DNA of 64,000 nucleotides, taken from the NCBI GenBank assembly GCA_963729195.1, contig CAVSNF010000006.1:45982-109981 (forward strand), read 5' to 3'. The position numbers and the translations under genes were made by a program. Numbering within the stretch: position 1 is the first letter of the stretch; every line of letters begins with the position of its first letter. Shown in pieces: positions 52,094 to 61,882 of this stretch. This stretch comes from CAVPTL01 sp963729195. Lineage in GTDB: Bacteria; Actinomycetota; Thermoleophilia; Gaiellales; JAICJC01. The notes under the pieces were generated by a model. That model saw nothing but the letters and a program-made list of their open reading frames with translations, was not told the origin of the DNA and searched no databases.

Positions 52094-52111
52094 CCCGCGC
52101 CGAAGCGCGGG
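52094..52111 (+). terminator. Hairpin at end of liv operon
   Basis: CCCGCGC-CGAA-GCGCGGG, 7-bp perfect GC stem with a CGAA tetraloop directly after the livF stop. A second hairpin (CCATCGC ... GCGATGG) follows near 52122-52147. Confidence 0.6.
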
Positions 52112-52156
52112 GGAATCCCCGATGCCATCGCTTGGGGAGTGGGCGATGGTGGGGTC

Positions 52157-54709
52157 ATGAACACTTCCCACATCTCAGCAGAGCTCGACCGGATTCAGCG
52201 CGAGATCAACCAGCTCCGCGCCGAAGTCCGCGCCGGCTCGAAGGCTGCACCCGCGGTGCAGTATCAGCGTCCCCAAAGCGCCGAGGTCAAGGCCCGCCCG
52301 CAGGCACCCGCCGCAACGCCGGTGCTGCTCCAGCAGTTGAAGTCGAACGCCCGCGAGCCGTGGCGTCCGGCCCTTCCCGAGATGTCGACCACCAAGGTGC
52401 TGGCCTGGGCCGGCGGCGGGATCACGGTGCTGGGATTGGTGTTCCTGTTCGCGCTGGCCGCCAGCCGTGGCTGGATCACACCCACGATGCGCCTGGTCGC
52501 CGGCACGCTGGTGTCGTCGGGGCTGATCGCAGCGTCGCTGTGGCTGCACCGCCGCCACGGCAAGCTCGAGGCAGTGCTGGCCGCCGGAGCGGCAGGCATC
52601 GCCGGCCTCTACGCGACCCTGGCCGCTGCGACCATCGTCTACCACGATCTCAGCCAGCCCCAGGCCCTCGCCGGTGCGGCGGGGATCGCGTTTCTGGCGA
52701 TCGCAGTCGCGCTGGTGATCGACGGCGAGGAGCTGGCCGCGTTCGGAGTGTCGGCTGCGATGCTGGCGCCGCTGCTCGTGACCGGCCGCGTCACCCCGGC
52801 GGGTGTCATGTTTGCCGCGATCATGGCCGCCACCGCGCCGGTGCTGCTGGCCAGGTGCGGTTGGCGGCGGATGGCGGTGGCAACCTGGATCGTGGCTGCG
52901 CCGCTTGCCTACGTGATGCTGGGACAGGTGCCGCCTCGAGCCGGTCTGTGGACTGTGGCAGTCGTCTCGCTGAGCGTGGTGTGGGCGGTTGAGATGTACC
53001 AGTTCGGGCTGGCCGGCAAGGCCCCGCGGAGTCTCGACCTGGTGACCGGCGGCCTCGCCTCTTCGGTCGCCGGGGCGCTTGGCGTCACCTCCTACCAGGT
53101 GGGCCACGGCCACCAGCTGCTGGGCGGCGACGAAGCGGGCTGGCTGCTGCTGGCCGTCGCCGCCGTGCTCGGCGCTGGGGCATGCGTGCCGCGGCTCTTG
53201 AGCCGGAGTCATCCCGATCTCACCGATCTGCTCGGCGGATACGCCCTGGCCGCCTGCGCGACCGGGTTTGGCCTGATGCTGCACGGCCCGGCGCTGGTGC
53301 TGGCGTGGGGCGGGGAGGCCGCCGCGCTTGCGATCGTCTCGGAACTGGTCGCCGCACGCTCGGGTCGGCCAACCGGCGTTCTGCGGGATGTGTATCTCCG
53401 AGGTGTGCGCCTGTACGCCGCCTCCACTGTGTACCTGGTGTTGGCAGCGGGCGGCAGCTGGGGCGGTTGCCCGGCCCGAGGTGCTCGGTCACATCGACCG
53501 CTGGGGGTTCCAGGATGGGGCCGCGGCAATCGGGATTCTGCTGGCGGCGCGTTGGTGTGGACGGCCGTCACGCTGCGCAGCCTGTGGCCGTGGCGATGCT
53601 GGTCGATCTGGGTGCCGCTCTCGATCGCGGCCTATGGCGCGGCTTCGTGCTGTCCGGTGACGAGGTGCTGGTCGCCTGGGCGGTACTGGCCGGATTGGTG
53701 TCGCTGACCACCTACGACGCGCGGCTGCGGCGGGTGCTGGGATATGCCGAGCCGCTGATCGCCGCGGCGAGCCTGCTCGCGCTCGCCGGCTGCGTCGCCG
53801 CGGGGCATTACCACCTGGGGCTAGCAGCTGGTGGATCACGGCCGCCGAGAGGGCGTGCTCGTCACCGTCTGTCTGACCATCGCGACGGCGATCACGGCGT
53901 TCGGCGTCCGCGACCGGTTAATGCGCACGTGGGCGATGCTGCCGGTGGTGGGGTTGTCGGCGGTGCTGGCAGCGAGCGTGCTGCCGGGAGCGTGGGCCGC
54001 CACCGCCTGGGCGCTGATCGTGGTCGTGATCGAGCTGGTCGTCCTGGTTCGCCCCAGGATGGTCGACGCGCTTCCTCGATCTGCGGCTGACCATCGAGCT
54101 CTCCATGCGGGCTGGTCGCGGGGCTGATCGCCATCGGTGTGATGGGGTATGAGACGCCGATCAGGCTGTTTGCCGCCAACCCAGCATCCCGCCGCCGGGA
54201 TCGCCCCGCTGATCGCAATCGTGCTGGCAGCGTGGCTCGCAGTTCGGATCTCGCGCTCGATGGATCCGCCGGTGCGTCCGTTCGGCATTCCCACGGTGTG
54301 GCTGGTCGCCACAGCAGCGGCGGTGACTCTGTGGACAGTCTCGGCCGCGATTCTGGGGATCGCCGAGCTGACGGTCGGGAGCGATCCGGAAATGATTCAC
54401 AGCCGCTTCCAGGACGGGCACGTGGCCGTCTCGATCTGCTGGGGCTTGACCGGCCTGGCGCTGCTCTACCTCGGTCTCCGCCGGGGCTCGCGCACGCTTC
54501 GCAGCGCCGGTGTGGTGCTGCTGTTCGCAACGCCGTTCAAGCTGTTTCTGTACGACCTCAGCTTCCTCACCTCGACCTCCCGCGCGGCGTCGTTCATCGT
54601 CACCGGGTTGGCCCTGATCGCCGCTGCGCTGGTGATGCAACGGCTCACCCCCAGCGGCGAGAACGCCCACAGCAGGAGCGACGGGCCGGCCGGGGTTGCA
54701 GGTGTCTAG
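52157..54709 (+). pseudogene. DUF2339-like many-helix membrane protein, at least six frameshifts
   Basis: The start MNTSHISAELDRIQREINQL is a coiled-coil, followed by a Pro/Ala linker and about 20 hydrophobic helices (LAWAGGGITVLGLVFLFALA, AGAAGIAGLYATLAAATIVY). This is the plan of DUF2339-type membrane proteins. The frame holds to about 53460, then changes near 53460, 53545, 53590, 53825, 54065, 54110 and 54185, while hydrophobic, GC-biased coding continues throughout. The locus is about 850 codons long. Either badly read sequence or a decaying gene. Function unknown. Confidence 0.7.
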
Positions 54710-54724
54710 CCTCGCTCACTCACC

Positions 54725-54754
54725 GTCTGTGGTGCGGGTATCCGCACCACAGAC
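54725..54754 (+). terminator. Hairpin downstream of the DUF2339-like gene
   Basis: Perfect 13-bp stem (GTCTGTGGTGCGG and complement) with loop GTAT, 15 bases after the stop. No T-run. Probable transcription end or RNA-stability element. Confidence 0.6.
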
Positions 54755-54804
54755 ACAGGCTCTCCGCACTGCCGCCAACGCCAGCGTCGAGCCAAGCTGC
54801 GGAC

Positions 54805-54930
54805 ATGCACATGACAGCCACATATCAGCAGCCGCAGGCGTCTCTCGCCGCGGCCCAGCCGATCTCGCGCTCGGCACTTCTGATGCAGCGTCTGTGGGAT
54901 GCGGTCACCAGCCTCTCGCTGAACCTTTAG
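54805..54930 (+). CDS. Possible 41-residue small protein
   Basis: An open frame starting MHMTATYQQPQASLAAAQ and ending LWDAVTSLSLNL, in the 293-base gap between a terminator-like hairpin and the peptidase gene. Codon use fits the genome, but there is no good ribosome-binding site. It also lies in a frame open upstream, so it may be chance. The rest of the gap shows only the hairpin at 54725-54754. Confidence 0.3.
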   Translation: MHMTATYQQPQASLAAAQPISRSALLMQRLWDAVTSLSLNL

Positions 54931-55002
54931 TGCTTCGCCCAGAGTCCGCCCCAAAGCCGGTACAGTCGCCTCACACCGGCGGTCCACATTGGGAGGTCAC
55001 GG

Positions 55003-55926
55003 ATGAGTCGCACGCTACCGAGGCACGAAGGCACAGTCGCGTTTCGCGGATACAACACCTGGTACGTCGTGGCGGGAGAGGGTGAGCGGCCCGGCCAGTT
55101 CCCCTTGATCACCCTGCACGGCGGCCCGGGAGGCTCGCACGACTACCTCGAGCCGCTGCAAGAGCTGGCCGACACCGGCCGCCGGGTGATTCAGTACGAC
55201 CAGCTGGGATGCGGGCGCTCCGACCACCCCGATGATCCGTCGATGTGGACGGTCGAGCTGTTCATCGACGAGCTCAACACCGTCCGCAGTGCACTCGGTC
55301 TCGACCGCATTCACCTGTTCGGCTCGTCCTGGGGCGGCATGCTGGCGATGGAGTACGCATTGACCAAGCCGGACGGCCTGGAGAGCCTGATCATCGCCAG
55401 CTCTCCTGCCAGCATGATCCAGTGGGTGGCTGAGGCAAACCGGCTACGCGACCTGCTGCCCCCCGACGTGCAGCAGACGCTTTTGCGCCACGAAGAGGCC
55501 GGTACCACAGACGCCCCCGAGTACGAGGCGGCCTGCGATGTCTTCTACCACCGCCACCTGTGCCGACTCGAGCAGTGGCCCGACTACGTCCTTCGGTCGA
55601 TGGGGCAGATGCCCAACCAGGTCTACATGACTATGAACGGACCCAGTGAGTTCCACGTGATCGGGACGCTCAAGAACTGGGATATCCGTGGGCGGCTGGG
55701 CGAGATCGCAGTGCCCACGCTGGTCACCTCCGGGCGCCACGACGAGGCCACAGCCGAGATCGCCGGCACCGTCGCCCGGGGCATCCCCGACGCCGAATGG
55801 GTGGTGTTCGAGCAGAGTTCGCACATGGCGCATGTGGAGGAGCCGGATGCCTACCGGAACCTTCTCAGCGGCTTTCTGTCCGGCGTCGAACAGCGCGCCG
55901 ATGTATCTTCGGCAACGAGCGGCTAA
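55003..55926 (+). CDS. Proline iminopeptidase-like alpha/beta hydrolase (S33)
   Basis: A 307-residue protein with GGGAGG upstream. HGGPGGSHDY (the S33 oxyanion motif), DQLGCGRSD, nucleophile GSSWGGMLAMEYA, acid in SGRHDEAT and histidine in SSHMAHVEEP. Members cleave N-terminal Pro or amino-acid amides in the cytoplasm. It is followed 60 bases later by a peptide-type ABC transporter operon, so processing of imported peptides is plausible. Confidence 0.92.
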   Translation: MSRTLPRHEGTVAFRGYNTWYVVAGEGERPGQFPLITLHGGPGGSHDYLEPLQELADTGRRVIQYDQLGCGRSDHPDDPSMWTVELFIDELNTVRSALGLDRIHLFGSSWGGMLAMEYALTKPDGLESLIIASSPASMIQWVAEANRLRDLLPPDVQQTLLRHEEAGTTDAPEYEAACDVFYHRHLCRLEQWPDYVLRSMGQMPNQVYMTMNGPSEFHVIGTLKNWDIRGRLGEIAVPTLVTSGRHDEATAEIAGTVARGIPDAEWVVFEQSSHMAHVEEPDAYRNLLSGFLSGVEQRADVSSATSG

Positions 55927-55986
55927 CAACGGACGCCACGGGTCGTCTAACCAGACGTCTGGGTTTCCCTGTATCGAGGAGAGAGC

Positions 55987-57714
55987 ATGCAGGTCCTTCT
56001 GAAGCGTGTCGCCGTTACGGCGGTGGTGGTGTTGGGATTGGTAGTCGCCGCTGGTTGCGGCGGTAGTAGCAGCGACAACAGCAGTTCGGCCCCGGCATCG
56101 TCCGGTACGAGCGGCGGCGCAAGCCACAAGGGCGGGACGTTCACCATCCTTGCCAACTCGAACTGGGGAGTAGCCGACCCAGCTCAGAACTACACGTTGC
56201 AGGAATGGCAGCTGCTGATCGATACCCATGACGGCTTGGTGGGCTTCAAGCGCGTCAGCGGGCCGCAGGGCAACGAGCTCGTGCCCGATCTTGCGACTGC
56301 GATCCCCAAGCCCACCGACGGTGGCAAGACCTACACGTTCACCGTGCGCAAGGGAATCACCTACTCGGACGGCACGCCGCTCAAGGCGAGTGACTTTGTG
56401 ACCGTGATGAAGCGGCAGTTCACGGTTCCCGGACCGACCAGCTTCTACACCGGCCTGGTGGGAGCCGACGCGTGTGCGAAGAACCCCAAGACATGCGATC
56501 TCTCCAAGGGAGTTGTCGCCGACGACAGCACCGGCACCGTCACGTTCCACCTGGTGGCGCCCGATCCGGAGTTCCTGTACAAGCTGTCGCTCCCGTTTGC
56601 GTTTGCCGTGCCGGGGAACACCAGCCTCAAGCTGACCGGCAACAACGTGCCTCCGGGAACGGGCCCGTACATGTGGAAGTCCTACGATCCGAACAAGGAA
56701 GCCGTGCTGGTGCGCAACCCGCACTTCAAGCTGTGGTCGACAGACGCACAGCCCGAGGGCAACCCTGACCAGATCGTCGAGAAGTTCGGCCTCAGTGTCG
56801 AGGACGAGGTCACCGCGGTCGAGAACGGCGACGCCGACATGGTGTTCGACCAGGACGGCATTCCGGCCGACCGCCTGAATGAGATCGACACCACGTACGC
56901 CGACCAGGCGCACGTCAACCAGTTGACTGCCGACTACTACATGGCGATCAACGTCCGCGTTCCACCGTTCAACAACAAGCTCGCCCGGCAGGCCGTCAAC
57001 TACGCTGTCGACCGCCAGGCGATGGTGAAGATCTACGGTGGCCCGTCACTGGCGACTGCCAGCTGTCAGGTGCTCCCGCCGGGCTTCCCCGGCTACGAGC
57101 AGTACTGCCCCTACACCGCCAACCCTGCCCCCAACGGAGCAGGCCCATGGACGGCCCCGGATGTCGCCAAGGCGAAGCAGCTGGTGCAGCAGTCCGGAAC
57201 GGCTGGGGCGAGCGTCGCGGTGGTCGGCACGACTGACACGGTGGGCAAGAGCCTCACCCTGCAGCTTGTGAACGACCTCAATGCGATTGGGTACAAGGCG
57301 ACCGCCAAGCTGCTCGGTGCGGGCCCGCAGTATCCGTACATCCAGAACTCGAGTAACAAGATCCAGATCGGGTATTCGCAGTGGTTCCAGGACTACCCGG
57401 CGGCATCGGACTTCCTCAACGTTCTGCTCGGATGCGACAACTTCCGGCCGAACAGCGATGCCAGCCCGAACATCTCCGAGTTCTGTGACAAGGGGATCCA
57501 GGCCAAGATGGACCAGGCCGCGACCACCGGTGTTACCGACCCGGATGCTGCCAACAAGCAGTGGGCCCAAGTCGATCACGACGTGACCGACCTGGCACCG
57601 TGGGTGGAGTTGTTCAACCCCAAGCAGATCAACTTCGTCTCCAAGCGGGTGCAGGACTACCAGTGGAGCACGCAGTGGTACAGCCTCGTCGACCAGGCCT
57701 GGCTACAGCAGTAA
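55987..57714 (+). CDS. Peptide-type ABC transporter solute-binding lipoprotein
   Basis: A 575-residue protein with GAGGAGAG before the ATG. Signal peptide with lipobox VAAGC (Cys24), Ser/Gly linker, then SBP_bac_5 domain: YTFTVRKGITYSDGTPLKAS, GTGPYMWKSYDP, LARQAVNYAVDRQAMVKIYG. It binds a peptide-like ligand outside the membrane for the two permeases downstream. It is not closely similar to the binding protein at 12870 in its linker or signal type (Sec rather than Tat). Confidence 0.93.
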   Translation: MQVLLKRVAVTAVVVLGLVVAAGCGGSSSDNSSSAPASSGTSGGASHKGGTFTILANSNWGVADPAQNYTLQEWQLLIDTHDGLVGFKRVSGPQGNELVPDLATAIPKPTDGGKTYTFTVRKGITYSDGTPLKASDFVTVMKRQFTVPGPTSFYTGLVGADACAKNPKTCDLSKGVVADDSTGTVTFHLVAPDPEFLYKLSLPFAFAVPGNTSLKLTGNNVPPGTGPYMWKSYDPNKEAVLVRNPHFKLWSTDAQPEGNPDQIVEKFGLSVEDEVTAVENGDADMVFDQDGIPADRLNEIDTTYADQAHVNQLTADYYMAINVRVPPFNNKLARQAVNYAVDRQAMVKIYGGPSLATASCQVLPPGFPGYEQYCPYTANPAPNGAGPWTAPDVAKAKQLVQQSGTAGASVAVVGTTDTVGKSLTLQLVNDLNAIGYKATAKLLGAGPQYPYIQNSSNKIQIGYSQWFQDYPAASDFLNVLLGCDNFRPNSDASPNISEFCDKGIQAKMDQAATTGVTDPDAANKQWAQVDHDVTDLAPWVELFNPKQINFVSKRVQDYQWSTQWYSLVDQAWLQQ

Positions 57715-57720
57715 CGATCG

Positions 57721-57759
57721 TCGGTGAGGGGGGCGGTACAGAACCGCCCCCCTCACCGA
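57721..57759 (+). terminator. Strong hairpin between binding-protein and permease genes
   Basis: A perfect 17-bp stem (TCGGTGAGGGGGGCGGT and complement) with loop ACAGA, seven bases after the binding-protein stop and 15 bases before the next start. No T-run. As at 14607-14624, it probably limits read-through so that the binding protein is made in excess. Confidence 0.65.
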
Positions 57760-57774
57760 TGGTAGGCTGGACAT

Positions 57775-58833
57775 ATGGCTGAGTTCGCCTTAGAACCGTC
57801 AGCCGGCGTCGATGCAGACGACCTGGATCCCGAGGTCGCCGGCCGCAGTCCCTGGGCCCTTGCGTGGCGCCGTTTCCGGCGAAACCGGGTGGGTGTGGTC
57901 GGCCTCGCGCTGTTCATCGTGATTGTGCTCACGAGTCTGGCGGCGCCGTACTACGCCCACAACATCGCCCACACCGACCCGTTCGTCAACGACCTCAACG
58001 GCACCACCATCGTCAACGGCAAACAGGTTCCGCTGCTGCAGCAGGGAAAGGGTGTGCTGGGGCTGGGTGAGACGCCGATCGGGCCGACGTGGGACGTGCA
58101 CCACTACTTCCTCGGTGCCGACAGCCAGGGGCGCGACGTGGCGGCGCGGCTCCTCTACGGCGGGCGCAACTCGCTGATCATCGGCATCGGATCGGCGGTC
58201 ATCTGCTCGGTGATCGCCGCGGTGCTGGCGCTGATCGCCGGCTTCTTCGCCGGCTTCTCGGACTCTGTGCTCTCCCGGTTGATGGACGTTGTCTGGGCGT
58301 TTCCGGTGCTTCTGTTTGCGATCTCGGTCTCGACCGTGCTTTTGACAGCACCCAACGGCCTCAAGGTCGGGCCGCTGCATGTCAACGCCAACAGCCTGTG
58401 GCTACCGACGATGATCATCGCGGTGATCTTCATCCCCTACGTCTACCGGCCGGTGCGGGGCACGGTGCTGTCCCTGAGAGAGAAGGACTTCGTGCAGGCG
58501 GCCGAAGCTCAGGGCGCCAGCAACCGCAGGCTGGTGTTCAACGAGATCCTGCCGAACGTCGCGCCGGTGGTGATCGTGCTGCTGCCGCTGATGGTCGCCA
58601 CCACGATCCTGGTCGAGGCGGGGCTGTCGTTTCTCTCCATCGGCGTGCAGGCACCCAATGCCAGCTGGGGCACGATCATCGACGACGGCCAGCAGCTGCT
58701 GTACACCCGTCCCTGGGTTGCGATCGCCCCCGGATTGATGATCATCCTGACCGTGCTCTCGCTGAACATGTTCGGCGACGGAGTGCGGGACGCACTCGAT
58801 CCGAAATCCAGCCTCCGAGTGGGCGGGGAGTAG
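57775..58833 (+). CDS. ABC transporter permease, DppC-type
   Basis: A 352-residue protein. OppC_N helix (VGVVGLALFIVIVLTSLAAP), a longer exported loop than usual, YFLGADSQGRDVAARLLYGG, and EAA loop VQAAEAQGASNRRLVFNEIL (split). The C-terminus DGVRDALDPKS is typical. Here the DppC-type gene comes before the DppB-type one, opposite to the usual order. Confidence 0.92.
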   Translation: MAEFALEPSAGVDADDLDPEVAGRSPWALAWRRFRRNRVGVVGLALFIVIVLTSLAAPYYAHNIAHTDPFVNDLNGTTIVNGKQVPLLQQGKGVLGLGETPIGPTWDVHHYFLGADSQGRDVAARLLYGGRNSLIIGIGSAVICSVIAAVLALIAGFFAGFSDSVLSRLMDVVWAFPVLLFAISVSTVLLTAPNGLKVGPLHVNANSLWLPTMIIAVIFIPYVYRPVRGTVLSLREKDFVQAAEAQGASNRRLVFNEILPNVAPVVIVLLPLMVATTILVEAGLSFLSIGVQAPNASWGTIIDDGQQLLYTRPWVAIAPGLMIILTVLSLNMFGDGVRDALDPKSSLRVGGE

Positions 58834-58837
58834 GCGC

Positions 58838-59809
58838 ATGTTTGCATTCATCGTGCGCCGGCTGATCGGGATGGTTGCGGTGCTCTTTGCGATCAGCGTG
58901 TTCGTGTTCCTGATCTTCTTCGCCACGCCCGGGGTCGATCCCGCCCGCCCGCTGGCCGGTCGCAACCCGAGTCCCGAGTCGATCGCCCTGATTCGAAAAC
59001 AGTTCGATCTCGACCGTCCGCTGCCGATCCGCTACGCGATCATGATGGACAAGCTGTTCGTGAGCCGCGACCTGGTGTCGTACTCCAACCAGGGTCAGAT
59101 GGTGGTGCCGGAGATTGTCTCGGCGGCTCCGATCACGATCTCACTCGTCTTCGGCGCCGCCGTGATCTGGTTTGCGGTGGCGATCGCGATGGGGCTGCTC
59201 GCTGCCGTGAAACGGGGGACGATCTGGGATCCGTTCCTGATGGTGCTGGCCCTGATCGGCATCTCGATACCCGTGTTCTGGTTAGCCGAGGTGGCAAACC
59301 TGGTCACGCAGAGCCGCTATCACGACACCTTTCTGTTCTCGTGGGTGCCGCCGCTTGGCTACATCCCGATCACTTCGAGCCCGTTCGGCTGGTTCAAGGT
59401 GATGGTGATCCCGTGGATCACGCTGTCGATCGCCTACATCGGCCTGTACGCGCGCGTGCTGCGCGCCAACCTGATCGAAACCGATAGCGAAGACTTCATT
59501 CGCACGGCTCGGGCGAAGGGGCTCAGCGAGCACCGCGTGCTGATCCGCCACACGCTGCGCAACTCGATGATCACGTTTCTCAGCCTGTTCGGCCTCGACT
59601 TCGGCGCACTCGTCGCCGGAGGCGCGCTGCTGACCGAGGTCGTGTTCGGACTCCACGGCGTCGGCTATCTCACCTATCAGTCGCTGGGGTCGCTCGATCT
59701 GCCGGTGATCATGGCGACCGTGGTGTACGGCGCCTTCTTCATCGTGATCGCAAACGCGATGGTCGACATCGCCTATGCCTTCCTGGATCCGCGCGTTCGC
59801 CCGACCTGA
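58838..59809 (+). CDS. ABC transporter permease, DppB-type
   Basis: A 323-residue protein, 4 bases after the DppC-type gene. N-terminal helix AFIVRRLIGMVAVLFAISVF, FDLDRPLPIRYAIM, and EAA loop FIRTARAKGLSEHRVLIRH. It completes the channel. No ATPase gene follows; the next gene is on the other strand, so the ATPases must come from elsewhere. Confidence 0.92.
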   Translation: MFAFIVRRLIGMVAVLFAISVFVFLIFFATPGVDPARPLAGRNPSPESIALIRKQFDLDRPLPIRYAIMMDKLFVSRDLVSYSNQGQMVVPEIVSAAPITISLVFGAAVIWFAVAIAMGLLAAVKRGTIWDPFLMVLALIGISIPVFWLAEVANLVTQSRYHDTFLFSWVPPLGYIPITSSPFGWFKVMVIPWITLSIAYIGLYARVLRANLIETDSEDFIRTARAKGLSEHRVLIRHTLRNSMITFLSLFGLDFGALVAGGALLTEVVFGLHGVGYLTYQSLGSLDLPVIMATVVYGAFFIVIANAMVDIAYAFLDPRVRPT

Positions 59810-59815
59810 GGTACT
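59791..59815. repeat. Direct repeat, left copy
   Basis: GCGCGTTCGCCCGACCTGAG plus GTACT, covering the end of the DppB-type gene. It recurs at 59926-59950 with 2 of 25 bases changed. The two copies enclose the AT-rich inverted repeat at 59879-59913. Confidence 0.6.
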
Positions 59816-59878
59816 CCGAGGTCGTGGACACCAGTGCTGGGGCGGAGCCGGATCTGGAGAAGAGCGCGATCTGCCGTC

Positions 59879-59913
59879 CGTATATTCTGGATTAGTAAAA
59901 ACCAGAATATACG
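59879..59913. repeat. AT-rich inverted repeat
   Basis: CGTATATTCTGG and its exact complement around an 11-base loop (ATTAGTAAAAA). The AT content is far above its surroundings. It lies between the convergent permease and hyuB genes. It may be a terminator or the core of a small inserted element. Confidence 0.65.
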
Positions 59914-59925
59914 AGGCCCCGACGC

Positions 59926-59950
59926 GCGCGTTCGCCCGATCTGAGTTACT
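59926..59950. repeat. Direct repeat, right copy
   Basis: Second copy of the 25-base repeat from 59791-59815 (23 of 25 identical), just before and into the hyuB stop codon. Confidence 0.6.
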
Positions 59951-61882
59951 GCGGCGCCACGATCGGTCGAACATCGTCGTTGATCAGCCGCTCGACTTCG
60001 GCTTCGATGCTCAGTCGCGGGGGCGCATCGCCGGCTTCCGAGCGAAGTTGCCGGCGGAGGGCGTCCGTGCCCGGCTGATCGACCCCGTCTCCGCCGAGCA
60101 CGACGCCGTAGATCTCCTCGGCGGCTTGGACACTCACCCACTTCTCGCTGACGTCTTTGCGAACCCGCTCTGGGTCGCGCTCCCACGGCGGTCCGTATCC
60201 GCCGCCGCCGTTGGAGAACGAGACGACCGTTTCCCCATCTGCCAACTTCGCCCCTCCCCAGGCCGGCAGCGGCTCCAGTGACCCATCGGCCTTGCGGAGG
60301 AACTGGCACGCGCTTGCGCCGGGGAAACCGCCACGCGCGCCACGGGCGGGGTTGACCTCGCCATCCGACGACCACAGGGCTTCCATCCGAGTATCGACCG
60401 GGCCGTATTCGACAAAGCAGCCAGGAGCACCACGGTACCTCCCGGGGCCACCGCCGTCGGTCGACGATGCGATCACACCAGATGATCAGGGGATAGATCA
60501 GCTCGTCCACTTCGATGCTGTCGCGCATCATCAGGCCACCGCTGCCGACCGTGCCCGAGGTCAGCCAACCGTCAGCCCGGGCCGTGCCGGCCCCGCCGGT
60601 GATTCCGAGCAGCGTGAGATTCACGAATCCGGCGCCTCCCCGCCGGGGATCGGTGACCAGAGATACCGGCGGTCGACGCGGGGCACTCGCTGGCGCAGTC
60701 CGCCATGCCGAAGCCGTCGCCGAGGCTTGCGATGGCGCGCTGAACACTGTTTGAGACCCGGCAGGCGATGCCGAACGTGGCCGCCGAGCAGCTGGCGGGA
60801 TGCCGAGGGATGCCCGCGACGCAGTTTTCGCGCAGCAGCACCTCCAGCCGGCGGAACGAGCCGCCGTTTTGGGGTACGACGAACGGAAGACTGTTGAACA
60901 CCCCCACGTAGGCAGCCGACCTCGCGGTGGCCTCTGTGAGGTTGATGCCCGCCTGGAGGCAGTCCGGGTTGTCGCGCAGGTCGACACGAATCGTTCCGCC
61001 TTCACGGTCGACATCCACCGATACCCGCACGGGCACGCCGTCTTCGCCGCCGGGGACAGGGAGCGGATCAAGCATCGTGGATACCTCGGCGTGGCCATTC
61101 GGCATCTGGCTGATCGCGCTGACCATCTGGCGCTCGCTGTAGTCGAACCAGGCTTCACTGTAACTGTGGAACCCCTCCCATCCGATCTCGTTTGCGAGGC
61201 TCAGCAGCTCTCGCTCCCCGATCCGGGCTGCTCCGAGCATCGCCAGGTAGTCGCCGTAGAACGTCTCCGGCACACGGATGCGGAGCTCGCACATCCGAAT
61301 CACGTCTTGGACGTCCTCGTAGTTCTCCTGGATCTTCGTGCAGTTGAAGATCACCGATCCCTCTTGATAGACGTCCCGGCAGGTGGCCCACAGCGTGGTC
61401 GGTTCGGAGTTGCCGATGTCGGCGAGATGAGCCTTCACCACCACCGTCAGCTGGTGGACGCCCTCATCGTCGATCACCGGGATCAGGATCGAGTTGTCGG
61501 CGGTGTGGCCGTTTCCGTGGTACGGCGAGTTATGCGCGTATGCGTCCCCGCGGCGCGGGGTGGGGTGGTACTGCCGCAGGTACTTCGTGGCGATGTCCGG
61601 CCCGCTCATCACGTGCACCGGAAGGCTCTCGGCGCTGACCAGCACCTCGTCGTCTCGCGAGACGACACAGCATGAGCAATCCTTCGCCGTGTTCAGCGCG
61701 GCCGACCATGCCGTTCGAAAGAGCGTGTCGTTCATCTTGCGGACGATGCCTTGAAGCCTCGCTGTCATCACCGCCATCGTGAGCGGGTCGACCTCAGAGT
61801 TTCGGCTCGGCGGGCTGGCTATCGATGGGTGACCCCGAGTTCGCTCGCTCATCGCCAAGCCTTTCGTCTGTCGGATGCTCAT
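59946..61882 (-). pseudogene. hyuB: Hydantoinase B/oxoprolinase-type subunit, two frameshifts
   Basis: Start ATG 61882 overlaps the hyuA stop (ATGA); ATG 61852 is an alternative. First frame: PLTMAVMTARLQGIVRKMND, SRDDEVLVSAESLPVH, AYAHNSPYHGNGHTADNSIL and CLQAGINLTEATARSAAY. The frame shifts near 60690 (then GITGGAGTARADGWL, SIEVDELIYPLIIW) and near 60470 (then GAPGCFVEYGPV, FSNGGGGYGPPWERDPE). Removing one base at each gives 644 residues. With HyuA it forms ATP-dependent hydantoinases, 5-oxoprolinases or related carboxylases; the substrate is not readable. Confidence 0.78.

Noticed and set aside
54139..54930. 263-residue open frame across the end of the DUF2339-like gene
   Set aside because: Only its short stretches match the membrane protein; the rest is out-of-frame translation. 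The last 41 codons are listed separately at low confidence.
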